Shown piece by piece: positions 1 to 9,171 of a DNA stretch of 64,000 nucleotides. The translations under genes and the position numbers were made by a program. The DNA is from an uncultured Flavobacteriales bacterium (lineage in GTDB: Bacteria > Bacteroidota > Bacteroidia > Flavobacteriales > Flavobacteriaceae): NCBI GenBank assembly GCA_913058295.1, contig CAJXRD010000008.1, positions 1 to 64,000 of the forward strand, read 5' to 3'. Each line of letters opens with the position of its first letter. Position 1 is the first letter of the stretch. Below the pieces are notes generated by a model, which ran no database searches, was not told where the DNA came from, and was given only the letters and a program-made list of their open reading frames with translations.

Positions 1-29
1 CGATTGGTTAATTCAAATAAATCATAAAA

Positions 30-3000
30 ATGAGAACAAAGTTTAGTGGAATTTTAACGCTTTTATTAGCGTTTGTAGTGCAACTTACGTTCGCACAAGA
101 AAAAACAATCTCCGGTACGGTATCCGACAATAGTGGCTTGCCCCTGCCTGGAGTTAACATTATTGTTAAAAACACAAGTAATGGTACACAATCGGATTTT
201 GATGGTAATTTTACTATTCAAGCCACGGTTGGCCAAACTGTCGTGTTTAGCTATGTCGGCTTTAATACAGTTGAACAAGCTGTAACTGCTAGCACTAGTA
301 CTATGAATCTTCAAATGACAGAAGATGCTGCTGTATTAGAAGAAGTGGTTGTAACCGCTTTAGGTATCAAAAAGGAAAAGAAAGCCTTAGGGTATTCTGT
401 TTCCTCTATTGATGAAGAAGAAATTAAGTCTAATCCTGAAACTGATTTATCTCGTATACTTGATGGTAAATCTGCGGGTATCAACATTACTACTCAAAAT
501 GGATTGTCTGGTTCTGCTAATAAAGTAGTTATTAGAGGGATGAATTCTTTTTCAGGAAACAATAATGCACTATACGTAATTGACGGTGTGCCTTATAGTA
601 ATGATACTAACGAAGCCGGTGGTGGTAGTGGTGCATTTGTTAATGGTAATATGGGAGGTAGTAGATCTTTTGATATAGATCCTAGTAATATTGAGAATAT
701 CGATATACTTAAAGGTCTTGCTGCAACTACACTATATGGTACTGACGGTAGAAATGGTGTTATCTTAATAACAACTAAAACTGGAAGTTCAAAAAATATT
801 GCTGCTAAACAAGAAGTTGAAATATCCTCTTCTTACTTTTTTAATGAAATAGCTGGTTTACCAGATTACCAAGACACCTATGGTGGTGGATTTGATCAAG
901 GATTTGATTGGTTCTACAGTAACTGGGGTCCTGGTTTTTACAGAGATGGCTTAGGTGGCTGGGGTGCATTTATTGACGATGATGCTGGTACAGATTCAAC
1001 AACTACATTTAATTCTGATGGAACCGTTAATCACCCATATTCAACTTCTGCTTTTTTACTAACCAACTATCCAGATTATCAACAGTCTTATTTTGATGAA
1101 AACGGAGAAAATGATCGTTATGATTGGAAGCCTAGAAATAGTGTTGAAGACTTTTTCAAAGTAGGTGGTGCAGCTACTATCTCTATGAATATTAGAGGTC
1201 GAAGTGAAGATAATAAATATAACTACGGTTTGTCTTTTGCTCACGTTAATGATAAAGGATTTACTCCTGGAAACGAAGTTTCTAGAACTAACTTTACTGT
1301 CGCTGGTGGAGCCAAATTAAACAACAAGCTTAACGCTAGGGGCTCTATGACTTATACACGTACAGATTATAAAACTCCTCCAATTGCTGCGAGTAATGGT
1401 AGTAGTGTAAATGGAGCCGGTTCTTCTATTTTTGGTGATTTAATTTATACACCAAGAAGTATTGACTTTTTTGAATTACCATTTGAATTACCTGATGGTT
1501 CAAGTATCTATTATAGAGATGATAATGCTATTCAGCATCCTCTTTGGACTGTTAAACATGCAAAATTCAACCAAGTAACAAACCGTATTAATGGTTTTGG
1601 AGCTTTAGATTTTAATATCAACGATAATTTAAATCTTTCTTACCAAGGAAGTGTTGATACATATTCTGAGGATAACGTAAATCAACAAAATAAAGGTGGT
1701 AGAACTGGTAATGCAGTTGCTGATTCTGGTTTTTATCATACTTATAATAATAATAATTTAATTTTGGACCATAAAGTTGTATTAAGCGGAAATAATTATT
1801 CTGTCTTTAATGATAACTTAAAAATTGACTTTTTAGTTGGTGCAAACTCAAATCACACAGATTACAACAGACAAGGTGTTTACAGTTCAAATCAGCAAGT
1901 ATTTGATTTCTTTGATCATTCTGGATTTGTGGATCATGCAACTGAAGTTGATTTTGATGAAGATGGTGAAAATGATATAGATACAGAATTTCACCAAAAA
2001 AGAAACATTGTTGGTCTTTATGGATCACTTGGATTTGATGTAAAAGGTTGGTTATATCTTAATTTATCAGGTAGAAATGACTGGGTATCTAATACAGAAG
2101 TAAACAACTCATTATTTTACCCATCAGCTAGTATGTCTTTCATTCCAACAAGTGCTTGGCCTGGCATAAAATCTGATAACGGATTAAACTATTTAAAGCT
2201 TAGAGCTGGTTACGGAACATCTGCAAACTTTGCTACAGGATATCCTACAGTAACAACTTTAACGTTAAACACTCAAGGTTGGGTTGATACTACTAGTAAT
2301 ACTACTAGTTCTTCTGTTGGAAATCCAAACATCAAACCTGAATTGTTTTCTGAAATTGAATTCGGTTTAGAAGGAAAGTTTTTTAGAAGACTTAATTTAG
2401 ATTTATCTTATTACGAAAGAGTAACTGAAGATTTGATTATTCAAGATCAGCCTATTGCTGTAAGTTCTGGAGCTAGTCAAACTGATACTAACATTGGTCA
2501 AATTGACTCTTGGGGTGTTGAAGTTGATTTAGGACTTGATATTATTAGAAGAGCAGATGGTTTTAACTGGAACTTTAATGTTAACTATACAACGTATGAA
2601 AGTGAAGTTACAGATCTTGGACAAGACACTGACTTAATTATTTATACAGGTTATAGTAACTTAGGAAATGGAGCTAGAGTTGGTTATCCACTTGGTTCTA
2701 TCTTTGGATCTCGTATCGCTCGTGATGCAGATGGTAACTTATTAGTAGATGGTGTTGGTAATTATGCTTCTGAAGAAATTGATGAAGATGGTTTACTTCC
2801 TTTTATTGGAGATCCAAACCCTGACTTTGTAATGAATTATACTAATACATTTTCATATAAAGGTCTTTCTTTAACAGTTGCTGTAAATCACACTTCTGGT
2901 GGAGATATGTATACTACAACTGTAGCTACTCTTATGGGTAGAGGTTTAACTACAGATTCTATGGATAGATTATCTACTTTTATATTACCTGGTGTTAGTC

Positions 3001-3353
3001 AAGAAACTGGTGAAGTAAATGATTTGCAAATAAATAATTCAAACTTTTATTTTGATAATGGTTTTGCAAGTCCTGCAAGTGAATTATCTATTTATGATGC
3101 ATCTGTTGTAAGATTAAGAGAAGTAACATTAGGATACTCTATACCTTCTAAATTATTAGATAAAACTCCATTTGGTAAATTAGTTATAAAAGCTAGTGCA
3201 TATAATATGTGGTACGATGCTTATAATATGCCAGAAGGAACAAACTTTGATCCTAACACAGCTGGTCTTGGAGCAGGAAACGGACAAGGATTTGACTTTT
3301 TAACAGGTCCTAGTAGTAAAAGATATGGTTTTAGTGTAACTGCATCATTCTAA
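30..3353 (+). CDS. SusC/RagA-family TonB-linked outer membrane protein
   Basis: This is an outer-membrane, TonB-dependent importer of the SusC type, which forms a barrel capped by its SusD partner. The 1107 residues start with a signal peptide (about 1-22, ending TFAQ). A carboxypeptidase-D regulatory-like domain follows at about 25-105 (ISGTVSDNSGLPLPGVN, then a DFDGNFTI segment). A plug domain lies at about 110-235 (VVVTALGIKKEKKALGYSV, later YVIDGVPY and GRNGVILITT). The rest is a long beta-barrel ending in a terminal Phe, as usual for outer-membrane barrels. The length is typical for the family. The susD-like gene starts 19 bp downstream, so the two are surely cotranscribed. The imported ligand cannot be read from the sequence, and no glycoside hydrolase gene lies next to it. 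The family assignment is secure. Confidence 0.95.
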   Translation: MRTKFSGILTLLLAFVVQLTFAQEKTISGTVSDNSGLPLPGVNIIVKNTSNGTQSDFDGNFTIQATVGQTVVFSYVGFNTVEQAVTASTSTMNLQMTEDAAVLEEVVVTALGIKKEKKALGYSVSSIDEEEIKSNPETDLSRILDGKSAGINITTQNGLSGSANKVVIRGMNSFSGNNNALYVIDGVPYSNDTNEAGGGSGAFVNGNMGGSRSFDIDPSNIENIDILKGLAATTLYGTDGRNGVILITTKTGSSKNIAAKQEVEISSSYFFNEIAGLPDYQDTYGGGFDQGFDWFYSNWGPGFYRDGLGGWGAFIDDDAGTDSTTTFNSDGTVNHPYSTSAFLLTNYPDYQQSYFDENGENDRYDWKPRNSVEDFFKVGGAATISMNIRGRSEDNKYNYGLSFAHVNDKGFTPGNEVSRTNFTVAGGAKLNNKLNARGSMTYTRTDYKTPPIAASNGSSVNGAGSSIFGDLIYTPRSIDFFELPFELPDGSSIYYRDDNAIQHPLWTVKHAKFNQVTNRINGFGALDFNINDNLNLSYQGSVDTYSEDNVNQQNKGGRTGNAVADSGFYHTYNNNNLILDHKVVLSGNNYSVFNDNLKIDFLVGANSNHTDYNRQGVYSSNQQVFDFFDHSGFVDHATEVDFDEDGENDIDTEFHQKRNIVGLYGSLGFDVKGWLYLNLSGRNDWVSNTEVNNSLFYPSASMSFIPTSAWPGIKSDNGLNYLKLRAGYGTSANFATGYPTVTTLTLNTQGWVDTTSNTTSSSVGNPNIKPELFSEIEFGLEGKFFRRLNLDLSYYERVTEDLIIQDQPIAVSSGASQTDTNIGQIDSWGVEVDLGLDIIRRADGFNWNFNVNYTTYESEVTDLGQDTDLIIYTGYSNLGNGARVGYPLGSIFGSRIARDADGNLLVDGVGNYASEEIDEDGLLPFIGDPNPDFVMNYTNTFSYKGLSLTVAVNHTSGGDMYTTTVATLMGRGLTTDSMDRLSTFILPGVSQETGEVNDLQINNSNFYFDNGFASPASELSIYDASVVRLREVTLGYSIPSKLLDKTPFGKLVIKASAYNMWYDAYNMPEGTNFDPNTAGLGAGNGQGFDFLTGPSSKRYGFSVTASF

Positions 3354-3372
3354 TATAAAAAACAAAATTAAG

Positions 3373-5046
3373 ATGAAAAAAATAAATAAAATTCAAATTC
3401 TTTTAGTACTACTTCTAGGAATCACATTTACTTCTTGTGAGACTACGGATTTAGATTTACTAAACGATCCAAACGAAATCACAATAGAAAATGGTGATTT
3501 AGAACGTTATATGGTTGCCATCCAAGTTGATTACGCGAATTTTGCGGAAGCAATGGGTAGAAATGGCGCTCAATTAACTAGATTAGAACAAATGGGAAGT
3601 GCTTCCTATGCAAATGCTTTTGACCCTGCTAGTACTAATTTTGAGTGGGGATTAGCTTACCAAGGAATGTTTTCTGACATGAAAAATGCAGAAGAATTGG
3701 CTATGGAATTAGAAGCAAATAAGCACATTGGAGTAATGAAAGTTTTAAAAGCATCTACTTTAATGATTTTAGTAGATTACTTTGGTGACGTGCCTTTTTC
3801 AGAAGCTACTAATCTTGCAGAATTCCCTAATCCAAATGCCGATGATGACGCATCTGTTTATGAAGCTGCATTAGCAATGTTAGACGAAGGTATTTCCTTT
3901 TTAAATCAAGAAGGACTTGGTTTAGAGAATGACTTCTATTATGCAAATGATTTTGACAAGTGGATAAAACTTGCAAATACTTTAAAAATGAATGCTTATG
4001 TAAATACTAGACTAGTTGATGGTAATGCACAAAGTAAATTTAATGCAATAGTTAATACTGGAAATTACATATCTTCTACAGATGATGATTTTCAATTTAC
4101 TTGGGATATTGTAAATAATGCAAGCATTGATTCAAGACAACCTGGTTATGCAGCAGATTATACTGCTGCAGGAGCTTCTAGATATAGATCTAACTGGTTA
4201 ATGGATCAAATGCTTTATGATAATGACCCTAGAAGAAGATATTATTTCTATAGACAAAATGATTGTACTCCTAGTGGTTTAGGTGTAAATGGCGAACTAT
4301 GTCCTGCAGATCCAGGATCTTTATTTTGCTCTACAGATTCACGTCCTGCACATTACCCTGGAAGTATGGTATTTTGCTGGGTAGATGCTGGTTATTGGGG
4401 TAGAGACCACGGTTTTGGTGGAGGTATCCCACCAGATTCTTTTTCAAGAACTGTTGTAGGTGTTTATCCTGCTGCTGGTCAATTTGATGATGATCGTTTT
4501 ACTTCTATTGGATTAGGTACTGGTGGACAAGGTGCAGGAATAACACCTATTATGTTAGCTTCTTGGTCTCAGTTTATGATTTCAGAAATGAATTTAGTTA
4601 GTGGAAATGTTGGAGGTGCAAATACTGCAATGCAAATGGGTATGGAGCTTTCTATTGCTAAAGCAATGAGTTTTGGCTCTAAAGATCCAGAAGCTGATTT
4701 ATCTTTCGCACCATCTGCTGATGATGTTTCTGAATATATATCTAGTACTGGTAATGCTTTTGCTAATGCTGCTAATAACAGTGATCGTTGGGAAATATTT
4801 TCTTTACAACATTTAAAAGCTCATTATGGTAATGGATCTGATGGTTATAATATGTACAGAAGAACGGGGTACCCTTTATCTTTACAATTCCATATTGAAG
4901 TAAGTCCAGGAAATTTTGTAAGATCATTCTTATATCCTGCTGATGAAGCAAATACCAATAGTAATATTCAACAAAAATCAAATGTTGATGGTCAAGTGTT
5001 TTGGGATAACAATCCTTCTTCACCAGGTTTCCCATCAGCAAACTAA
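3373..5046 (+). CDS. SusD/RagB-family nutrient-binding outer membrane lipoprotein
   Basis: This is the surface lipoprotein partner of the SusC protein upstream and should form the ligand-binding lid of the transporter. Its 557 residues begin with a lipoprotein signal (ITFTSCETTD, acylated Cys near residue 22). The body has the helix-rich, TPR-like character of SusD proteins (for example MKVLKASTLMILVDYFGDVPFSEA and WIKLANTLKMNAYVNTRL). It looks closest to the SusD-like_2 subgroup, an impression from sequence style and not from a search. The gene follows susC by 19 bp and precedes a third lipoprotein gene by 18 bp, so the three form one operon. Substrate is unknown. Confidence 0.93.
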   Translation: MKKINKIQILLVLLLGITFTSCETTDLDLLNDPNEITIENGDLERYMVAIQVDYANFAEAMGRNGAQLTRLEQMGSASYANAFDPASTNFEWGLAYQGMFSDMKNAEELAMELEANKHIGVMKVLKASTLMILVDYFGDVPFSEATNLAEFPNPNADDDASVYEAALAMLDEGISFLNQEGLGLENDFYYANDFDKWIKLANTLKMNAYVNTRLVDGNAQSKFNAIVNTGNYISSTDDDFQFTWDIVNNASIDSRQPGYAADYTAAGASRYRSNWLMDQMLYDNDPRRRYYFYRQNDCTPSGLGVNGELCPADPGSLFCSTDSRPAHYPGSMVFCWVDAGYWGRDHGFGGGIPPDSFSRTVVGVYPAAGQFDDDRFTSIGLGTGGQGAGITPIMLASWSQFMISEMNLVSGNVGGANTAMQMGMELSIAKAMSFGSKDPEADLSFAPSADDVSEYISSTGNAFANAANNSDRWEIFSLQHLKAHYGNGSDGYNMYRRTGYPLSLQFHIEVSPGNFVRSFLYPADEANTNSNIQQKSNVDGQVFWDNNPSSPGFPSAN

Positions 5047-5064
5047 TTTTTAAAATAATAAATT

Positions 5065-6042
5065 ATGAAAAACATATTTAAAACATTATTAATAATATTA
5101 GTTGTATTTGGCATCACTTCATGTGAAGACAGTGATTTACAAATTGACCAACTATATGAAAATGTTGATACTTCAGGAGCAGTATTAAGAATTTTAGAGT
5201 ATCCTGCCGATTTAGTTAATTTAACTGGTGGTGAAGTTGTTCCTAATACTATCGATTTCTTATTCGAAGTACAAGAGGGAGATGGATCTTTTGCTCCAGA
5301 TTTTAAAGAGGTAAGAGTTTATTTGAGCGCATATGATGATCAAGATTTAATAAACCCTACAATTGATGTTGATGGTAACGAAATCGGTGAGTTTTTATAT
5401 CAAACAATTGATGCTTCAGAGTTTGATACATTAAGTCTTATAAATGGTTTGCCTGAGGCTAACTATAATTCTACTACTAGATCTTTATTAGATGATACGT
5501 TTTCTACTGCAGTATTTGGCGCAGCAAACCCGATTATTGTAAATCGTTTCGAATTAGAAATGACGGATGGTAGAGTTTGGACAGATTCTAATGCTGGTGC
5601 AACTTTAAGTGGACCATATTTTGAATCTCCATTTTTAACTAGAACTATTTTTAAAGTAAATGAAGGTATCCAAACTAAAATGAAAGTGGATGAAGAGGAG
5701 CCAGAAGTTGGAGAAGAACTTAAGTTTACTTTAGAAGTAAAAAATGTTGGTGATGATGAACTTGGTTTCACGGTTACTAATATTACAATGAATGCATTAT
5801 TACCTGAAGGTCTTACATATGATTCTGATGATGGAGACGGTGCTTTCGATGCTGTAACAGGAATTTGGACTATAGGTGATATTGCACCAGGAGATACAGA
5901 AAAACTAAAACTTTACGCAATTGTAGATGATGCTCCGGTAGGAACTACACTTACATATACTGTGCAAGAAGCTAAAGGTGATCAACGTAATCCAGTTGTA
6001 GATCGTACTAAATTAACTGTAGATATGGTTATTCAAGAATAA
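5065..6042 (+). CDS. lipoprotein with C-terminal DUF11-like domain, third gene of the SusCD operon
   Basis: I do not recognise a specific function. The 325-residue protein starts with a lipoprotein signal (GITSCEDSD, Cys20). Its N-terminal half, about 21-200, resembles the all-beta surface lipoproteins often encoded after SusCD pairs. Residues of about 205-320 look like a DUF11/conserved-repeat beta-sandwich: an alternation of VEVGEELKFTLEVKNVGDD-type strands, then LLPEGLTYDSDDGDGAFD and IWTIGDIAPGDTEKL. It is probably surface exposed and may help bind the ligand taken up by SusCD. It is the last gene of the operon, since a strong hairpin terminator follows within about 35 bp. Confidence 0.75.
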   Translation: MKNIFKTLLIILVVFGITSCEDSDLQIDQLYENVDTSGAVLRILEYPADLVNLTGGEVVPNTIDFLFEVQEGDGSFAPDFKEVRVYLSAYDDQDLINPTIDVDGNEIGEFLYQTIDASEFDTLSLINGLPEANYNSTTRSLLDDTFSTAVFGAANPIIVNRFELEMTDGRVWTDSNAGATLSGPYFESPFLTRTIFKVNEGIQTKMKVDEEEPEVGEELKFTLEVKNVGDDELGFTVTNITMNALLPEGLTYDSDDGDGAFDAVTGIWTIGDIAPGDTEKLKLYAIVDDAPVGTTLTYTVQEAKGDQRNPVVDRTKLTVDMVIQE

Positions 6043-6073
6043 TATCAAAAACTTTAATAGTTTTTTAATATTT

Positions 6074-6113
6074 AAAAAAAAGGATTTTCTTTATTGAAAA
6101 TCCTTTTTTTTTT
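6074..6113 (+). terminator. Rho-independent terminator of the SusCD operon
   Basis: An A-run and AGGATTTTC pair with GAAAATCCT and a T-run around a short loop at about 6090-6095. The T-rich tail runs to about 6113. It lies just after the third operon gene and ends the susC-susD-lipoprotein transcript. Confidence 0.85.
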
Positions 6114-6157
6114 GCCTTTAAATTCAAGTTTTAACAATTACTTTAATATTAAATTCC

Positions 6158-6196
6158 TATATTTGTAATTCATTAACTTTTTAAAAACTTAATATT
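6158..6196 (+). promoter_or_regulatory. promoter and conserved 5' leader of secreted paralog 1
   Basis: TATATTTG at 6158-6165 matches the Bacteroidota -7 consensus TAnnTTTG. The leader that follows (6172-6196, ATTAACTTTTTAAAAACTTA and then ATATT) recurs almost unchanged before paralog 2 (8043-8067) and paralog 3 (9148-9171). Those copies are preceded by TATATTTA (8029-8036) and TATTTTTA (9131-9138). The shared leader shows that the upstream region was duplicated along with the genes. Confidence 0.6.
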
Positions 6197-7126
6197 ATGA
6201 AAAAAAATTATTTTTTAGTTGCATTATTTGCACTAGCTATGGTTAGTATGAATGCACAAATTGATCCTCAAACGGATGACATGGAAAGCTACACTGTTGG
6301 ACAGCCTATTTTTGAAGGATGGTGGACCGATTGGGGTTGTGGTGGTGGTGCTGGTTGTGCTATTATCGCATCTGCTGATCAAGCACATGATGGTTCTCAA
6401 TCAGGAATGATACCTGGAGACGGAACTACCGATGCAGTTTTAGATTTAGGAAACAAAATATTTGACGTATGGGGATTAGAATTCTGGATGTATATCCCAG
6501 CTGGTAAAGAAGGATATTACAACTTACAAGGTGAAGTACCAATTGGAGCTGGAGAATGGGTTGTAGGTAACTTTTACTTTAACCAAGATGGACTTGCTCC
6601 TGGACAAGGTGTAATTGATGACGCTGTTGGCGCACCAATTAACTTTACTTATCCTGAAGATACATGGTTTAGAATTGTAATGAACTGGAATATCGAAAAT
6701 GGTATTTCTTTATCTGAATGGGAAATGTCTGTTGCAAATGTAATGGTTATACCAGAAGGTACTCCTTTTACTAAAGCGGATGGAACTCCTCCAACTAGTT
6801 TAGGTGGTATTGATTTTTACTCTGGTAATACAAACCATTTATTCTACATGGATACTTTTGATTATCAAGATGATTTCATCGATCTTTTATTATCTACGGA
6901 TGATTTCTCATCTACAGGTTTTAGATCTGCGTTAAACAACAATATCTTAACTTTACAAGCTAACGAAGAAATTTCTAACGTATCTATTTACAATATGTTA
7001 GGTCAAGAAGTTTATGCTTCTTCAACAAACACTTCTTCTGTTAACATGTCTAGTTATGCTAACGGAACTTACATTGTTAAAGTTAACATTGCAGGAACTG
7101 AAGGAACTGTTAAAATAGTAAAATAA
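6197..7126 (+). CDS. secreted T9SS cargo protein, paralog 1 of 4
   Basis: The function is not recognised. The 309 residues have a Sec signal peptide (1-20, ending SMNA) and a mature domain (about 21-230) predicted to be mostly beta strand. The distinctive motif is WTDWGCGGGAGCAI at about 43-56, with Cys48 and Cys54 placed to form a disulfide. SGMIPGDGTTDAVLDLGNKI and FYMDTFDYQDD follow. The C-terminal part (about 245-309) is a T9SS type A-like sorting tail: VSIYNMLGQEVY, then YANGTYIVKVN and TVKIVK. The general pattern recalls jelly-roll, LamG-like extracellular domains, but this is only inference. Three close relatives lie at 8068, 9172 and 11100. The gene is a single-gene unit with its own promoter and terminator. 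Confidence 0.85.
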   Translation: MKKNYFLVALFALAMVSMNAQIDPQTDDMESYTVGQPIFEGWWTDWGCGGGAGCAIIASADQAHDGSQSGMIPGDGTTDAVLDLGNKIFDVWGLEFWMYIPAGKEGYYNLQGEVPIGAGEWVVGNFYFNQDGLAPGQGVIDDAVGAPINFTYPEDTWFRIVMNWNIENGISLSEWEMSVANVMVIPEGTPFTKADGTPPTSLGGIDFYSGNTNHLFYMDTFDYQDDFIDLLLSTDDFSSTGFRSALNNNILTLQANEEISNVSIYNMLGQEVYASSTNTSSVNMSSYANGTYIVKVNIAGTEGTVKIVK

Positions 7127-7152
7127 GAATAATACAAATTATTTTTATATTT

Positions 7153-7184
7153 AAAAGGCTGTCTTAATTGACAGCCTTTTTTTT
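7153..7184 (+). terminator. terminator of secreted paralog 1
   Basis: AAAAGGCTGTC (7153-7163) and GACAGCCTTTT (7170-7180) form a perfect 11-bp stem around a TTAATT loop, followed by T residues. The same stem ends paralogs 2 and 3, with different loops. Confidence 0.9.
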
Positions 7185-7219
7185 ATAACAGCATTTATCA
7201 AATTAATTATTAAGTTATT

Positions 7220-7960
7220 ATGGGACAAAAGGAAAATACAATATTTGGGATATATCCAGTTCAAGAAGCAATATCTTCAGATATAGTAGTGGATAAGTTA
7301 TTTGTTCAAAAAGATAGTTCAAATCCAAAAATTGAAGAAATATTAAAAACAATAGAGAAAAGTGATATTTCTATTTCTCATGTTCCATCAGAAAAATTAA
7401 ATAGACTAACTAAAGGAAATCATCAAGGGATTGTTGCAATCACCTCCCCTATTTCATTTCATTCTATAGAAGAAATAGTTGAAAAAGTTCTTGCAAGCGA
7501 AAAGAACCCTCTTTTTTTAGTTTTAGACCAAATTAGTGATGTTAGAAATTTTGGCGCTATAATTCGTACGGCAGAATGTACTGGTGTAGATGCAATAATT
7601 ATTCAGAAAAAAGGAGGAGCTCCAGTAACTGGAGATACAGTAAAAACTTCAGCAGGCGCAATTTTTAAAATACCAATTTGTAAAGTGGATCACATTAAAG
7701 ATGCAATATTTTATCTTCAAGCATCTAATATCGAAACCATTTCTGCTACAGAAAAAACCGATCAAAGTGTTTATGATTTAGATTTAAAAAAACCTGTTGC
7801 AATTATAATGGGATCTGAAGGAAAAGGTATTTCAAAATCTATTTTAAATCTAGTAGACCATAAAGCAGCTTTACCTTTAAAAGGCGATATAAATTCTTTA
7901 AACGTTTCTGTAGCTTGTGGAGCCTTCCTTTATGAGGTAATAAGGCAAAGAAGTCTATAA
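7220..7960 (+). CDS. rlmB: 23S rRNA (guanosine-2'-O)-methyltransferase RlmB, TrmH/SpoU family
   Basis: This cytoplasmic enzyme uses S-adenosylmethionine to 2'-O-methylate a guanosine of 23S rRNA (G2251 in E. coli numbering). The 246 residues have the usual layout: an N-terminal substrate-binding domain (about 1-80, NTIFGIYPVQEAI) and a SPOUT knot domain. The three SpoU motifs are visible: NFGAIIRTAECTGVDAIII (about 112-130), IIMGSEGKGIS (about 195-205) and LNVSVACGAFLYEVIRQR at the C terminus. Length is standard. It sits alone between secreted paralogs 1 and 2. From memory, rlmB commonly neighbours the rhomboid and rarA genes in this family, so the paralogs appear to have been inserted around it. 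Confidence 0.93.
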   Translation: MGQKENTIFGIYPVQEAISSDIVVDKLFVQKDSSNPKIEEILKTIEKSDISISHVPSEKLNRLTKGNHQGIVAITSPISFHSIEEIVEKVLASEKNPLFLVLDQISDVRNFGAIIRTAECTGVDAIIIQKKGGAPVTGDTVKTSAGAIFKIPICKVDHIKDAIFYLQASNIETISATEKTDQSVYDLDLKKPVAIIMGSEGKGISKSILNLVDHKAALPLKGDINSLNVSVACGAFLYEVIRQRSL

Positions 7961-8067
7961 GTATTTAATTTTATAATTTTTTTATTAACTTAATACACTG
8001 CCCTTAAGTACTTTATGATTTTTTTTTGTATATTTAGTTATTATTAACTTTTTAAAAACTAAATATT

Positions 8068-8997
8068 ATGAAAAAATATTATTTTTTAGTTGCATTATTT
8101 GCTTTTGCTATGCTTAGCATGAATGCACAAATTGATCCTTTTGAAGATGATATGGAAAGTTATCCAGTAGGACAACCAATTTCTCAAGATTGGTGGACCG
8201 ATTGGGGTTGTGGTGGCGGCGCAGGTTGTGCTATTATATCATCTGCAGCTTATGCTTTTGATGGAAGTCAATCTGGTCTTATTCCAGGAGACGGAACTAC
8301 AGACGCCGTATTAGATTTAGGAAACAAAATTTTTGACGTTTGGGGATTAGCATTTTACATGTATATTCCAGCTGGTAAAGAAGGATATTTTAACTTACAA
8401 GGTGAAGTGCCAATTGGTGCTGGAGAATGGGCTGTAGGTAACATTTATTTTAATCAAGATGGTCTTGCTCCAGGACAGGGTGTAATTGATGACGCTGTTG
8501 GCGCTCCAGTTAACTTTACGTATCCTGAAGACACATGGTTTAGAATTGTAATGAACTGGAATATCGAAAATGGTATTTCTTTATCTGAATGGGAAATGTC
8601 TGTTGCAAATGCAATTGTTATACCAGAAGGTACTCCTTATACTAAAGCAGACGGAACTCCTCCTACTAGTTTAGGTGGTATCGATTTTTACTCTGGTAAT
8701 ACTAACCATGAATTCTACATGGATACTTTTGATTATCAAGATGATTACATCGATCTTTTATTATCTACGGATGATTTTTCATCTACAGGTTTTAGATCTG
8801 CACTAAACAACAACATCTTAACTTTACAAGCTAATGAAGAAATTTCTAAGATATCTATTTACAATATGTTAGGACAAGAGGTATATGCTTCTTCTACAAA
8901 TACTTCTTCTATAAACATGTCTAGTTATGCTAGCGGAACTTACATTGTTAAAGTTAACATTGAAGGAACTGAAGGAACTGTCAAAATAGTAAAATAA
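8068..8997 (+). CDS. secreted T9SS cargo protein, paralog 2 of 4
   Basis: This is a 309-residue copy of the paralog at 6197, of the same length and nearly collinear along its whole length. It has the same signal peptide (1-20), the WTDWGCGGGAGCAI motif, the PGDGTTDAVLDLGNK segment and the sorting tail ending EGTVKIVK. Most differences fall in the segment after the signal peptide (FEDDMESYPVGQPISQDW) and at scattered surface-like positions. Long stretches are identical at DNA level, including the coding region for the tail, which points to recent duplication or gene conversion. Function is unknown. It has its own leader and terminator. Confidence 0.85.
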   Translation: MKKYYFLVALFAFAMLSMNAQIDPFEDDMESYPVGQPISQDWWTDWGCGGGAGCAIISSAAYAFDGSQSGLIPGDGTTDAVLDLGNKIFDVWGLAFYMYIPAGKEGYFNLQGEVPIGAGEWAVGNIYFNQDGLAPGQGVIDDAVGAPVNFTYPEDTWFRIVMNWNIENGISLSEWEMSVANAIVIPEGTPYTKADGTPPTSLGGIDFYSGNTNHEFYMDTFDYQDDYIDLLLSTDDFSSTGFRSALNNNILTLQANEEISKISIYNMLGQEVYASSTNTSSINMSSYASGTYIVKVNIEGTEGTVKIVK

Positions 8998-9021
8998 GAA
9001 TAACACAAATTATTTTTATAT

Positions 9022-9055
9022 AAAAAGGCTGTCTTTATGGACAGCCTTTTATTTT
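9022..9055 (+). terminator. terminator of secreted paralog 2
   Basis: AAAAAGGCTGTC (9022-9033) pairs with GACAGCCTTTT (9040-9050) around the loop TTTATG. The stem sequence matches those after paralogs 1 and 3, so it was copied with the gene. Confidence 0.9.
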
Positions 9056-9171
9056 AGTAAAAAAGATTTAACCTGTAAGCTCTTGTATTAAAAGAACACC
9101 CAATTATTAAATGCTTTAAAAATTATTTTGTATTTTTATGCTAATACATTAACTTTTAAACACTTAATATT

